DNA of 64,000 nucleotides from Lineus longissimus (taxonomy: Eukaryota > Nemertea > Pilidiophora > Heteronemertea > Lineidae). The notes beneath the pieces are model-generated. The model did no database searches, was not told the origin of the DNA, and saw only the letters and a program-made list of their open reading frames with translations. Both the position numbers and the translations under genes were made by a program. Positions 20,306 through 32,955 of the stretch are shown piece after piece (within the stretch, counting starts at the first letter, position 1; each line of letters starts with the position of its first letter). Location: positions 10,604,001 to 10,668,000 of the forward strand of contig NC_088317.1 of the NCBI RefSeq assembly GCF_910592395.1. Direction: 5' to 3'.

Positions 20306-22059
20306 AGGGTGACATAGACGGGGAAATGTACACCACCGGATACAGTCTGTGCTTGATCAGGCATCGGTCAGATGATATCCTGAACAAGGCATCTATGGAA
20401 GCAAATCCAGAAAGAGACTTAACCTTCGAAGGGCACACTTATCACTCAGTGAAAAGTCAGTCCTGGGGGTTGTTTTCCAATTCAAAATAAAAGTGTAACC
20501 TCTTTGAATTAGTCTCACAGACTGAACCATAACACTCAACAGCCAACCGTGCCCACATGATGTGAGCCGTGAGCGAGTGGTGTACTACATTTTGAAAATT
20601 GTCTATCATGTAACAGAACAGGATCTAGTGGACTTAATGATGAGGTACTATCAAATAAGGTGTCCATCAAATGAATCATGAGGGCCTGTTGAGTTATACT
20701 CTAAGCCTGCACAGCGCAGTGTACAGACAGTACAGGATTGCCAACCAAAAACATGAGCATTGCTGCGTAAGGAAACTGCAGTGGAATTCATACTACGATG
20801 TCATAGGCCTAATGTGACTTTCAAAATAATTGTAAACAAACGTAAATGGCGAGATTTGTTGACCGTCCCAAAATGGCCGACGGCGAATTCTCCGGTCGCT
20901 AGCGCAGTCCATAAACAAGCATCAATTTTACCAACTTTGGGTGCAAGCTTGGTCATAAAAGTTACAGAACTGTTAGAAATACATCTAAACAACATATATA
21001 TACAGTTAAAAGTGCATAAAAATCCCGTTTCAACCTCCGGGCGCTACCTTTTCTTCTCCGCCACACGCCGGGCCCTACCGGTCGTTATTTAGTGCGACCG
21101 CCACCAGAGTGTTTATCACGATCTTTCGCCGTTTTAATTGCGCGTTTTAGGTAGATTAATCAATTATTACATGCATGCATTATATATCACCGAAATGATA
21201 ATTGCGTAGGCTATTTGAAACTAAGTTCAGATGTCATTTTCGATCTTTGAATTGAATTTAGGCGAGTGATTTTTGACACCCGGTCGACATATCAGGACTT
21301 GCAAAATTCACGCGAGATCGCTTGCATCATCGGCACGTTTGAAAACCGAATTTCACAAATTCCACAAATATTTATCACATACCATATGTATCACCACAAA
21401 GGTAACTCTCTAGACTATTTGAAACCAAGTTCAGATACTTATTTTCACAAAAATTCGAAGCTATGCAAGCGATTTTTCAGTGGTAGAGATCGACGGAAAC
21501 AAATTTTTCGCTCTAAAATGACATGAGACGAGCACCAACTTCCGCTGATTTGTGCACAAAATTTCCGGAATATTATAAAAAACTATTGATAAATCTGAAT
21601 TATATAGACTCTTTTCAGTACCTAAACAAATTTCAGGTACATGGTCATGTTGATTAAAAGAGTATCAACCGATTGAACATGAGAAAGTTCACTCACCTTC
21701 ATTGAAGCAGCGACTACCGCCATTTTTAAATGGTGGCATCTCTTCTATCGATCGGCCAATCAGCGGCACTGCTTGCAAAAAAGTTAAGCCACCGCCAAAT
21801 TTGAAATCGCCAAAATTCAGGCAATGTGCCTGCAGCGCCAACTGGCGGTGAAAACTATATTAATTCCATTAAAAGTAAAAAATGAAAAAATATTTAAAAA
21901 TATTCAGCCACATTTGAAAACAATATTTGCTCTGTGGACCGAGGTAAAAAGGGAAAGAAATCTAAACGCGAAATGACCTCATTCTCTTAATACAGGTCGG
22001 ATCGCGCCGATTTTTCGTTTTTTGAGTTTACCTTGGGCAACTCCTAATTTAGCACCGTC
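20306..22059. other. Intron, nothing recognised
   Basis: No gene is supported. GCGCCAACTGGCGG near 21836 is a short inverted repeat that echoes CCGCCAACTGGTG near 17493. Confidence 0.3.
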
Positions 22060-22332
22060 AACGAAGTGGCTAGGCCTTCCCGGTCAGAAATGTCCAATTT
22101 TGTCCACAGATGGGTCCCTAGATGGATGGATTGCAGGACGGACACCATTTGAACAGCTATACTACTAGCTCCGCTGACTTTGTCAGCTGAGCTAAAAATG
22201 AGTATGGGAATATTGCCCAAAGCTACCATCACACCAAGTTTTAGCCATCTAGCTATAGTGGTGACAAAACGTGCTCCGTTAACAGACGACGGACGCCATG
22301 GTATCGTATATGCCCCCAGAGGTGAGCTAAAA
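22060..22332 (+). repeat. Two nested short-repeat 3' tails
   Basis: The first tail ends at 22198 with GCTGAC-TTT-GTCAGC and TGAGCTAAAAATG, preceded by GATGGATGG and GACGGACACCA as in copy A of the repeat at position 1. The second tail follows, with GTGACAAAACGTGC, a short GACGACGGACGCC run and GAGGTGAGCTAAAA ending near 22332. One copy appears to have inserted into the tail of another. Confidence 0.65.
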
Positions 22333-24714
22333 AGGCACATGCATCATGAACAATACGGGGAATCAAGGAAACAGTACAACATTCCAAAACAAGTTGGACC
22401 ATGACTGCGTTTGATTTTTAGTCAAGCTTCAATTATCCGGGCCACTACAAAGAAAAATAAACAATGGAATGTAGGTGTTGGGGCCTACACAATCACATCG
22501 CATCATTATGATATAATTACCCTAATTGAAATTAGGGGATTTGGCATATGTTTCTCTCCTCGAAAATCAAAATATACAATCAAACGATGTGCATGTTTTT
22601 TTTAGAAATCCTGTTATGAAAACTTTGAATTGATGGACAGGGGTATATTAAATAGATCATGTGCTCACCTGGCCTCGTTATTGAAATTTCATGAATTCAA
22701 TTCACTTGTTCCATGTAACTTTTATGGTGCAAATCACTGCTGATTTGCGAACTATCTATTTTGTAATATAATATTAAAGTATCTTGAAAATTCTAATTTC
22801 ACAATATTAGTTTTAGCTTCAGACATGATTCAGCACAGCTTAGTTGGGAATTACTGTTATCAATGGTTTATAACTAGTATTGTTTAGCATGTTATTGATG
22901 TAGGAATAGCCACTCCAAAACATGTTCATGTTTGGCATTGTTTGTATTTCTGTCTCTAAGTAATTTATGTTGTTGGTTACCAGTTTTCTTGGCAAATCTC
23001 ATGTTCTTTTGCAGCAATTATTTCAGGTTTTGGACTCCAGGCTGGGAACACACATAATTTGGTTTTCCCATCTGTGATTCAGTCTGCAATCTTGGCCATA
23101 TTATATCCTTATCTGCTAAAACTCAGCCTCGTTGCTAAAACTCAGCCTCGTTTTGGTACCAATGCATGATAGTGCATTGGTACTGCTATGTACTACCTGT
23201 CTGATAGAGAGTAGCCAAATGATTATGTGCCACTAAAAGTGTCCCCTGTGACCATACAGTTACCCACATCTGTTTCAATCTTGCTGATATTGGAGAATAG
23301 GTTACTCACTGACCTTTTATAATGTTTATCCTCAAACATATTATCCTATTTAGCTCCAGTAGACAGATTAATAATCCTAAATAACCCTGAAGGGTGTGGC
23401 TGCCCTTTTTGGGCGTTTTCTGGGAGGCTTAAAGAGCCTTGAGGGTGAAAAATCCACTAGGCCTCTCTCTTGATATCCTGACTAATGGTATGCAAAATGT
23501 TGATTTCATATCTCAACTGGTCTCTGCTATATTATTGGTTATAGTCATGAGGGGCAGGGTTCTAAAATGCCAATCAACAGAAAAAAAAGCTGTTGTCTTA
23601 GCATGGTCTCAGCCAATTAGCTCAGTATCTATGCACATTTTGGCACATAATGATGCCTTCTTTCAGATGCAAGCGGTCTGATGGCTTGAAATTAAAATAG
23701 TTCTGAGAAATCTTCAAATAAACAGTGTCTTGATAGATGGGGTCAAACATGCTGAGAGACACATGTTGGGTGCCATGTTCTGTGAGGCTTAGAGTTCAAG
23801 ACAGTTGATGTATGATATCCATGGGTACATAATGTCCTAAGGTACCAAAATATAGTCATCTTAAACTTAAATATACCACACATGATGTAAAATCAGTACT
23901 TTGTTGGTGCTCATTTTGCAAATCAGAGTTAAAAATCCAGGACATGACCTACTTCCTTGATGCACATTCTGTATACCCTGCACTAGTATGCATGTGTCAG
24001 TTAGGCGTTGGTGTAGTGATTGCTATGACTAGGGCATTTTCACCATCAGTTAAGTTAGTTCATTGTAGAGTTTGAAGTAACTAGTACATATACCTAATTG
24101 ATAATATATCCCAAATGTCCACTTAGATTAGTCAGCTAGCATAGCCCCATAGGTTTATAATATTCATGAAATTTTTTATCTTTCACCCATGGGTGGATGG
24201 AGCCCATGTGGTCAGCATGAGCTAGTAGCTAGTAAGTTGTCCAACAGACAACATGCTTGGGGTTGTTTCTTTTGGATTGCTATCCAGTCAATCACGGATG
24301 CCTCTCCATCACGGAATGGCTATATTGAGCGTGTCCTAATTAGAGTCTGGCCTGCTTGCAGCAGATATGCCACTCAGCGTAAACCAAACCGAGGCCATCA
24401 GATTACGCGGGAACTGATATCAATTACATATTCCTGGCCTGGATCGTAGACTGATTGCTGTAACTGTGAACGCATTTTGATTTATGAAAGTTTATTGAAT
24501 TATTACAAGTCAACAGAATAGTTGGAATCCAATTTAGTTCTTCCATCATCATTCTTTTCTCCCCCATAATATAACACACTAACCAACATTGAAATTTTGA
24601 ACTTTGATCTCTTCAGATTTGAAAAGTGTGTCATTGTCAATTAAGAAACCCATAAAATACATCCAGTACCACCTTGTTACAGCCTCTTGAAGGCCTGTCT
24701 CAGAGCCATTACCA
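22333..24714. other. Intron, nothing recognised
   Basis: AT-rich sequence without recognisable exons, RNA genes or bounded repeats; a perfect 18-bp tandem (GCTAAAACTCAGCCTCGT) at about 23116-23152 is the only local structure noted. Confidence 0.35.
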
Positions 24715-24850
24715 CTATTTAGACCAATAATGGAGTCTCTGATTCTCAGAGATGTTTACCAATTATGCAATGAGATGAAAGAACAGTCTCGGTGTCTTGG
24801 CCAGAGTTGTACTTACATTGATATAATGATAATACTGCTGTAACCAATGT
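24715..24850. repeat. Minisatellite fragment, left of the Gypsy element
   Basis: Decayed units with GAACAGTCTC, GTGTCTTGG and GAGTTGTACTTACATT, the same unit as at 30105-30240 and 38470-38835 (about 60 bp). Its position just beyond the 3' end of the Gypsy element mirrors the block just beyond the 5' end. Confidence 0.6.
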
Positions 24851-24942
24851 ACATGTACTGCACCTGAGTTGTACTGTAAACCACTATAGTTTCACACCTA
24901 GAGTCCATTTTTGCAATATGTAAAAATCTTCACTTCAACAGT

Positions 24943-27900
24943 CTACAAATCAAGCCTGTCTACTGGCTTTGAAATTCTACCAGACCTGGTTGTGACAACA
25001 TGTGGTCTCGGAGTAGATTGTTCTCCAGTATTAGTATTCTGAAGTGTTTCCACTGCGACTGTTCCTGGTTCACCAATGCTCACAGATGAATGATCTGAAA
25101 TGTCTGTAGCAACCTGATTGTCCTGATCAGTATCCGAAGACGGTGCCAATTGGCATAAGCTCCGCCTATTTCTCCTAAATGTCCCTCTTGTTTCCGACAC
25201 CACATGAGACGTGGCGTCTCAGCATGTCCTGAGATTGAACCAGTGACCTCCTTATCAGGAATCCACACAGTGTCTCCTATGCCTAACTGTGGCAGTGATT
25301 TGGCAGCGTGATGTTTATCAGCATTCAAAGTAATTTTTCTCCTATACTCCTCCTCCTTTTTCCTCAAGTCACCACAAGACTACTTAGGTTCTAACAGCGA
25401 ATGATGCTGAGGAAGTGTGTTGCGTAACCTCCTGCCAATGAGCAGTTCGCTAGGGCTGTACCGATTTTGCAAGGGGGTAGAACGGTAAGCAAGGAATGCT
25501 AAGCTTAAGTCCTTTGACTTTTTGATCAAGCTTTTAACAGTTTGTACCACTCTTTCTGCTTCTGCGTTCCCTTGTGGATACAATGGACTACTCGTCACAT
25601 GTTCAAATTCAAACTTATTGGCAAAACTTTTGAACTCCTGTTAGTCATATTGAGGTCCATTATCACTCCCGAGTCTCTGGAATTCCATGCCTGGCAAACT
25701 TGTCTTTCAAGTGTCCTATAACTGCCTGTGATGTGAGACTAGACAGTTTCGCAACTTCAACGTACCTTGAATAGTAATCCACTACTACAGTACAACATCT
25801 CTATTGCGGACACCCATGGGACTGGGCCCAGGTGTCCGCAATAGATAGGTGTCCGCAATAAAGAGGTTATGCCAAACGTCCTATAGGTGGATTTGAAGTT
25901 CCCGACTTGCAGGTCTTGGTTTTCTCTGTGTCGACATCTAGCATAGAAACTTTAAACCTGTTGGCTGATCGGTATTTGCTTGTGATGTTGCGTTGAATGA
26001 CGTGCGCTACTTTGGAACTCAGAGAGTGAATAATCTCTCTAGTAAAAGGTGCCCCTTTATTGCAAAATCTCCTCGACATGTCATAATGTGTGAAAAAACA
26101 CCATAATTTCTGTCCATCAGCCACCATGAGGAAACAAATGCCGCGGCTTAATTAGGATACAAAAACACAATGCCATGGGGTAATTACGTTGATTAATTAC
26201 ACAAATATCACACCTGTCGGGCCTACTTGACTCTCCAAGCGCACGTGGGAAACCATTGTTTTTGCCTACTGTCCGTAATTGGGAGGGAATTGGACCAAAA
26301 ATTGGCCATCGCCCTGTCCGCAATTCGGAGTAGAGAGCTGTCTGCCGTACAGAGGTTTTTGTTATTGGAAATGACTTAGAAAAAATCGGGACTGGCTGGA
26401 CGTGTTCGTAATGTAGAGGTGTCCGCCTGGCAGAGGTGTCCGCTAAGGGAGGTTCTACTGTATTAGGTACTGCTGCTTCTTATGCTCAGCAAGATCTGTC
26501 CCCAACACTTGCCAAGGTCGGCGAGGAAATTCACCTTGAATGTTAGGCTCGTGCCTATAGCTCCTCACTTTAGCAAAGATGGTACAGTTCATAACAAGTG
26601 TCTCTAACTGAGCCACTTAATCCTGACCACCTTACTGAATGTTTAGCTCTTTCCCTACGTTTGGTTGTTCCCTGATGACCCTCGTGGATTTAATCAAGAA
26701 TCTCCAAGCGCATACTCACTGGAATAACTACACGAGTCCCTCTCATAAGCAATCCATCCTGAACAGTGAGTTCGCCTGCAATTGGATAGTAAGGCTTCAC
26801 AGCATCTCCAACAAATGGACGGTCAGGCCAACCGTCTTGACAGTATTGAACCAACTGACGACAAACCTCGTCCTCCGATTGTCTCTCTCTGATCTGCTGC
26901 AGCCGCTTCTCACTGGCTGGTAGATTCTGTGTAATAGCCGAAACGTATGCAGCAACATCAGCATTCAACCTGATGTCGGCCTCAGAACTTTCCCTTTGAA
27001 GGGGTGCCCTCGATAGAGCATCGGCTACATATAGTTTCTTTCCTGGGACGTGTTTGATGTTATATGAATACTTCATGAGTCTCATTTTGAATCTCTGAAC
27101 CCTAGCTTGTAGCATCTCAAGGCTTTTGCTTCCTCCTAACAGTGGAAATAAAGGCTTATGATCTGTCTCCAATGAGAATGTTTTTCCTAGCACATAGTCA
27201 GAAAACCTCTCTCAAGCCCATGTGGCTGCTAACGCCTCTTTCTCAATTTGTGCGTAACGCTTCTCAGTCTCATTCAATGTTCTTAACGCATATGCCACCG
27301 GTCTCTTCACACCTTTCTCATGCACCTGCAGAATAACTCCTCCTAGTCCGTAAGAAGAAGCATCCGCTGAGACTATTTTTTCCCTATCCGGATTGTAATG
27401 CGCAAGTATCGGTGGAGACGTCAACTCTGCTTTCAAGCCCTCAAACGCTCCTTTCTGGGGACCTTCCCAGACCAAGCTGTTCTTCTTACTCATAAGAGAA
27501 CGTAACAGTTCAGTCTTACTTGCTAAGTTCGGTATAAATCTCCCTCGATAAGTTATCATGCCAAGAAATCTCCTGAGTTCTGGCACAAATCTTGAACTGC
27601 GTTGATTTTCCTCGGATCAGGCCTAATGCCTTCACTATCAAGTATGTGTGCTAAATACAACAGTTGCTCCTTAGAGATCTCACACTTTGGGCCGTTCAAA
27701 GTTACCACTGCTTCCAAGAGTCTCTCTAACGCTGCGTGTAACCTCCTATCATGCTCCTGTTGATCCATGCCTTACACAAGTATGTCATCAATTTCAATGA
27801 GAACGCTGTCAAGTCCTTCTAGGATCTCTTGCATTCGCTTTTGAAAGAGTTCGGATCCCGATGAGATTCCATATGGAAGTCTATTTAAACAATACCTGCC

Positions 27901-28630
27901 CCATGGCGTCATGAACGTTGCCAACTCTCAGGATCTAATGGGATATGCCAGAAACCGGAATTCGCATCTAGCTTACTGAATACCTTTGCGCCCTTAAGTT
28001 GCGCTAACGTATAATCGCAGATGGCATTTGATGCCTTTCACGACAGACACTTTCGTTGAGTTTAGTCAAGTCCACACATATTCTTACCAAACCATTTGAC
28101 TTGGGTACTACAACCACACCCGCACACCAATCTGTTAGCTCTTTCACCTCGGAGACAACTCCTATGTTGTTCATCCTTCCGAGTACCTCCTTGCTCCTTT
28201 TGAGAAGTGAAATGGCGATTCTTCTAGCCGCAGATATCGCATAGGGCTCACCTCCATCTTTTAGCTTGATGGTGTAGTCACCTTTAAGTTTTCCCAGTCC
28301 TGAGAACAACTTCGGATATTTGTCTTTGGTGCTCTTGATATTGGCACCCTCACTCTCAACTGCTTCTACAACAGACACTAGTTTCAAAGCACGAATTGCT
28401 GGCTGTCCGAGTAACGGATTTCCAAGTCCATCAACAACATAAACGACAGAGTCAACCTTGACATTCTGTTTTGCCAGCCTGGTTAGAATGACACCTTTCA
28501 CCTTCAGTTCATTCCCTTCAGCACCGAACAGCTTTCGATCTGGCTGGAGTAGATTCCCTAGTGATGCCTTATTCCTAGTGTAAATGCAGTACAGAATACA
28601 AGAGACTTCCGCTCCTGTGTCCAATTCCAA
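24943..28630 (-). pseudogene. Gypsy pol: protease, reverse transcriptase, RNase H, integrase (broken)
   Basis: On the minus strand, in order: protease LDTGAEVSC (28615); RT with VRICVDLTKLNESV, a catalytic box reading IEIDDILV near 27790, and LLYLAHILDSEGI; RNase H with VSADASSYGLGGVILQ and EKEALAATWA; a C-terminal RNase H/linker TDHKPLFPLLG; integrase pieces including SSPLYPQGNAEAERVVQTVK (25590); and a tail ending TRSGRISKPVDRLDL (24946). Frameshifts occur after HQMPSA, in-frame stops near 27930 and 27775, and the integrase is split by the insertion at 25788-26460. It is non-functional. Confidence 0.9.
25788..26460. mobile_element. Tigger/pogo-like DNA transposon remnant with TA duplication
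   Basis: Inverted ends CAGTACAACATCTC (25788) and the inverse of GGTTCTACTG (26460) are flanked by TA at 25786-25787 and 26461-26462. GCGGACACC repeats follow just inside on both sides, a hallmark of pogo/Tigger ends. At 673 bp it is far shorter than an autonomous copy, and only a decayed trace of a minus-strand frame (25867-26127) remains. It sits within the integrase of the Gypsy element, so it is younger than that element. Confidence 0.85.
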
Positions 28631-28665
28631 TTCAGCTTGGTCTATCCAAGTCTGACTGCACTGAC

Positions 28666-29570
28666 TCAGCCTTTGGGCGAGTGTGACGTATTGTTTACTG
28701 CGCCTAGAAAGAAACCGTCTTCTTCTTCGATTTCACCTATCTTAGAGTTTTTACACATTTTCTGATAATGTCCCGTGAACTTGCACTTGTGACACTCAGC
28801 ATCCTTTGCTGGACAGTTCTGTTTACTATGACCTGGTACTAGGCCTATTAGCACCCACTTTGGCAACTTCTGCGGTGTTGCCTTCTGTGTCCCTTAGTAC
28901 AGTTTATTGGGCTTTGACACTCTCGCATTCTCTGACCATTGTCATAGCTTTAATAATAATAATAATTATGAGACTTATATAGCGCTAAATCCAACTGGTT
29001 TCAGTCGCTCAAAGCGCTTCACATTATTACCCCTTGCTATTGGCATGTATATTCGTGGTTCAAGCTCTACTCTCTGGGAGTATAACAGTTAATGTCAAGT
29101 TAGAGTTTAGTTGCAGCTTCTCTGCCAACTTGGTGTCTCTTATGCCAACTATTATTCTGTCCCGGATCAACTCATCCTTTAAGTTTCCGAACTGACAATG
29201 TTCCGCTAAACTGAACAACTCCGTAATAAACTGATCCACCGATTCAGTCTCTGATCGGGCTCTTTGTTTGAACTTAGCTCTCTCGAATATTACATTGCGT
29301 TTGGGCAGAAAGTAGGTTTCGAGTTTCTCTACAATGATATCATATGACTTCCTGTCATCCTCAGATAATGGTTATTGAGTTCAAGATATTGTCCACTTCA
29401 TCACCCATACAGTAAATCAACGTATTCACTTGGTTCTCCTGCGACTTCGTCGCCAGTCCAGATGCCTCCCTGAACCTATTTAAACGTCTTTTCCACTTAG
29501 GACAGTCATCTGGCTTGAAGTTAAACTTTTCGGGCGGTTGTACTTGGTATGGCATTGCGGTTGCCATATT
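28666..29570 (-). pseudogene. Gypsy gag with zinc knuckles (broken)
   Basis: Starts near 29567 with MPYQVQPPEKFNFKPDDCPK and WKRRLNRFREASG, typical of Gypsy capsid. It continues through an interrupted middle and ends in nucleocapsid knuckles including CHKCKFTGHYQKMC (CX2CX4HX4C). The middle is broken by stops and by a (TAA)n-linked insertion at 28945-29090. Confidence 0.8.
28945..29090. repeat. Small repeat inserted in gag, (TAA)n plus AAGCGCTT motif
   Basis: A TAATAATAATAATAAT run leads into ACTTATATAGCGCT and then TCAAAGCGCTTCACATTATT. The AGCGCT/AAGCGCTT pair resembles the end of the SINE at 3963-4160. It interrupts the Gypsy gag reading frame. Confidence 0.6.
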
Positions 29571-29864
29571 GACTTCGAGTGTGTACGTTTACTAGATTCT
29601 CCCTAAGAACCTCCGAATTCCGCCTAGAACTTTGTATGAACCATACCGGCCTCTGTAGATTTCCTAATCAGTGCGCGAGGTCAAGGTCACTCAAAGCATG
29701 CTGCATCAAAATGTTCTGGTTACGATTTTTCGTCATGACCAAGTTTTGGCCCGGACTTTTGTCAGCCATTTTCGATCGGAATCCAACCGAATTGTAGAAT
29801 CAGACAAAGTTCAACCTGTTCTATGAATGTTTTCTTCTTCTTAATCCCTAATCTGACACCATGT

Positions 29865-30060
29865 CGAAGACTTGCGTAGTCCTAATGAATGTAATCGACG
29901 CAGATAGAATGAAACGTGTTTATTACAAGTAGCTCAAATTACAACGCCCTCTGGGCGTATGAACCAATACCATAGAGTATGGTGTCTCACTAGACTCATA
30001 CTACATAGGTGATTTGCAAAATGTGTAAAAATAAATGGCCTGTGAAAATCAAGTGATTTA
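29865..30060 (-). repeat. Probable Gypsy 5' LTR
   Basis: Lies upstream (minus sense) of the primer-binding-like site and before gag. Its right border is estimated where unrelated sequence and then the minisatellite begin. No matching 3' LTR was found, so both borders are approximate. Confidence 0.5.
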
Positions 30061-30104
30061 ATACAGCACTTACATCAATTTTGCCACTGTTGAAGACCAA
30101 TCAA

Positions 30105-30240
30105 ATGCCAATGGAGAGTATCTGTGTCTCAGAGTTGTACTTACTTAGATTGTCATTGTCGGGACCAAAGAACAGTCTCTGTGTCTGAGAGATGTACTTA
30201 CATTAAAATAGTGCAACTGTCAAGACCAATGAACAGTATG
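30105..30240. repeat. Minisatellite fragment, right of the Gypsy element
   Basis: Two to three units of the type GTGTCTCAGAG-TTGTACTTAC-...-ACCAAAGAACAGTCT, the same unit as in 38470-38835. Confidence 0.7.
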
Positions 30241-31689
30241 TGCCTCTTTTTTTAGTAGCAAATTTGATAGTCCCCAGGGAGCCGTCATGTCAACCAAGTA
30301 GAATCCGAGTAACAAACTCGACTGTAGTCAAACTACGAAGAAGAACGTGTGCAAATACTCGAGTCGAACGCGTTCGAATTAACAGCCTGAGTGTAGTATT
30401 TGACATTGACCCGATACTCTCGTCAAAATCGCAGCACAACTAAATATAGAACTGAGATTTCACAGGCAGCACCTGTGAATTCATGACTCCAGGGTTGTTT
30501 TGAGGGCGATATCGTAAGAGTTGGTCTTGAGTATAGGAACCTGAAGGTCCGTGAGGCACCTGGGGAGAGAAGACTAGTTGAACGATGGGCATAAATTAAA
30601 ATAGGCGTGCAGGAACAAGGTTTTTTCAGCAGGAGGAAAGCGAGAACATTTTGCGCCGTCGTATTCCGATTTGACTGGTTAGTGGTGAAATCTGCTTTTA
30701 CTTTTGCAAATTAACATATTCGTTTTTCTAGTTCTAACGTTGTCTGAATTAAAGATGCTTTCCCAATGCTTGACTGGTCTGGCAAGAGGCATTGCCAGGA
30801 AAACGTGACATCATTTTGGCCATTCTTATTACCGCACGCCCTCCCTCTCCGTAAAACTTCCTGACATGGTGTGAAGTGGGAGGGCGCACAATGGGAACCA
30901 CACTGCCGCGATGTTAATAGTTTCTATTTATAGAATTCAGTGGCAGAGATTTTAAGCACGGAAAAAGTAGATTAACTCGGCTAATCTCAATGGATTTTAC
31001 CCAGGAATGTTTTCAAGGCGAGAGAAACATCTGATTTAAGTACTGCGCTTATTAGATTTTATGTCCATGCCGAAGATTGGCCTAAAACGTAGACATAAAG
31101 AGTGCATTATCGAGTGTTGGAGAGGTCACGTGATTCACTGATAGTACGAGAAACCTGAGCGAAAACAATACTGACTCCAGCTCCCAGAGGGAGGAGCTGG
31201 AGTCATAAAAACGCATCTAAAGCATCGAAATATTCTGAGTTTTGAAAAATCGTTTTGCGATAGTCCATGAATCGAATCGGGTTTCTTTATAATACCTCCA
31301 TCGTCCCATCGCTCGACCAACTCCTGAGAATAATGACGTCATTATGACGGGGCGGAGCTTATGCTAATGCATCAGCGTCTCGCCTCTGCGCATGTCACAG
31401 CGCATGTCTGATTGAATCGCGGCTTCGGCATGTTGGGAGAAGACGATCAGACGATATCTCAGCAAAAAATGCTTCAAAAGTATCGAAATACTCAGGATTT
31501 TTAAAATACTTTTGCGATAGTCCATAGATGGAATTGGGTTTGGTGGTGTAAGGGTGATTGTTTTCTGGTTTATTTAGCCGTTTTGCTGGACTACCGCAAT
31601 AAATGTGTTGGTGGAAGAAAATCACAGTTTCGAGAATTCCAGTGATATAAATATAGTCCCCAGACGGGATCTGGGGCCTATAATAAGCG
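30241..31689. other. Intron with a long hairpin and a local duplication
   Basis: At 31172-31205 two perfectly complementary 13-base arms (TGACTCCAGCTCC) enclose 8 bases. A block at 31210-31300 (TCGAAATATTCTGAG, TTTTGCGATAGTCCATG) is repeated with changes at 31465-31545. No gene is supported. Confidence 0.5.
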
Positions 31690-32290
31690 AGATATGGCAC
31701 TATTCAAACTTTTGGTTTTGGCCCCCTGGGGGCCAAGTTAAGTATCAGACTGGACGGAAAATCAGTGTCACAGGTCATCTGACCTAGGGGGTCATGTGGA
31801 CCAAGTTTAAAGTTCATAGCTTTAGTGGTTAGGAAACGTGCCATAGTTACACACAAATGGCCAATTCACACCATTTGACCTCTGTGACCTTGAAAATAAG
31901 GTCAAATCAAACACCCGTAGGATATGTGATCTATCCTTGCTCTGAGTACCTACCATAAAAATAAAATTGAAAAAAAGTCACTATCAAGCGAGATATTGCA
32001 CGTTTTACTTTTTTTAGTTTTGGCCCCCTGGTGGCCAAGTCGAGAATCAGATTAGACCGAAATTCGGTGTCAGCGGTAATATGATGTAGGGAGTCATGTG
32101 TACCAAATTTCAAGTTCATAGCTTTATTGGTAAAGAAACGTGCCACAGTTACGCTCAAATGGCCAATTTGAGTCCATAGCCCTAGCGGTTAAGAAACGTG
32201 CCACTGTTTTAGAAATAGGATATGACGGACGACGACGACGACGGACACTGCGGTGTTGTATAGACTCTCCTACGGTGAGCCAAAAATGAG
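31690..32290 (+). repeat. Short interspersed repeat, 5'-truncated
   Basis: Two monomers with GGCCCCCTGGGGGCC (31720), TTTGACCTCTGTGACCTTGA (31875) and GGCCCCCTGGTGGCC (32022), then TTAAGAAACGTGCCACTG, a GACGACGAC run and CTCCTACGGTGAGCCAAAAA. The 5' signature is missing. Confidence 0.75.
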
Positions 32291-32955
32291 GGTCAGAACT
32301 CGACACTTTTCCACCGATTGTTGAACATAATTTCGTCAGGATATCACTTTTCACCAAATCAAGGGATACCAGGGTTCACTATTTTTTCACCATAAATCGA
32401 AGGGGTGGACAGCCACAATTTTTTTTTCTATCTAATTCACTTGAATATTGTAGCCTATGTTTTATGTATTATTACGAGGAAATATAAAGTAACTCATTTT
32501 ACAGAGGTCTTCATCTCATATTTTTCACGAGGACTGCAGGCAGGAACCATCCGAAAGTCCTATAGCGACAAAGAAAACAATCACATGTCCTTGTTCGCAG
32601 TGTCTAGTGATCACCATTTCATTCATGAACATATTATGGATTATAGATCTGCGTGAAAACGTGTGTCAGCCGATGATCCACACCTTTTTAATAATTTATT
32701 TCTTGTGGTTTATCACTCGACAGAAATTCGACATTTGCAAAAATGCCCTGACTACCTCAGGTATTTGTAGAATTTTCGACACCTTTCCAAGGCCCATTCA
32801 CCAGAAATTCGACGTTGGAAAATAATCAGCAACCTCAGGTCTCGACACGAATTCAGCGTTGAGTGCGTGTCGAGCGCTGCCCAGGGGGGGGGGGGTACAG
32901 ACATCTTACTGACCGCTGCATAAATAATACCTTCATTGCTTTCTTTGTTGTGTGT

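Larger units (their letters stand above)
24943..30060 (-). mobile_element. Gypsy LTR retrotransposon, degenerate
   Basis: A minus-strand element assembled from LTR-like sequence (29865-30060), a probable primer-binding site (inverse of TCTGACACCA at 29853-29862), gag, pol, and the terminal TRSGRISKPVDRLDL. No second LTR could be matched left of 24943. Gag and pol are broken by stops, frameshifts and two insertions. Confidence 0.8.

Noticed and set aside
20064-20438. Poly-Arg, poly-Thr, poly-Val and poly-Ser proteins
   Set aside because: They are translations of the GAC microsatellite.
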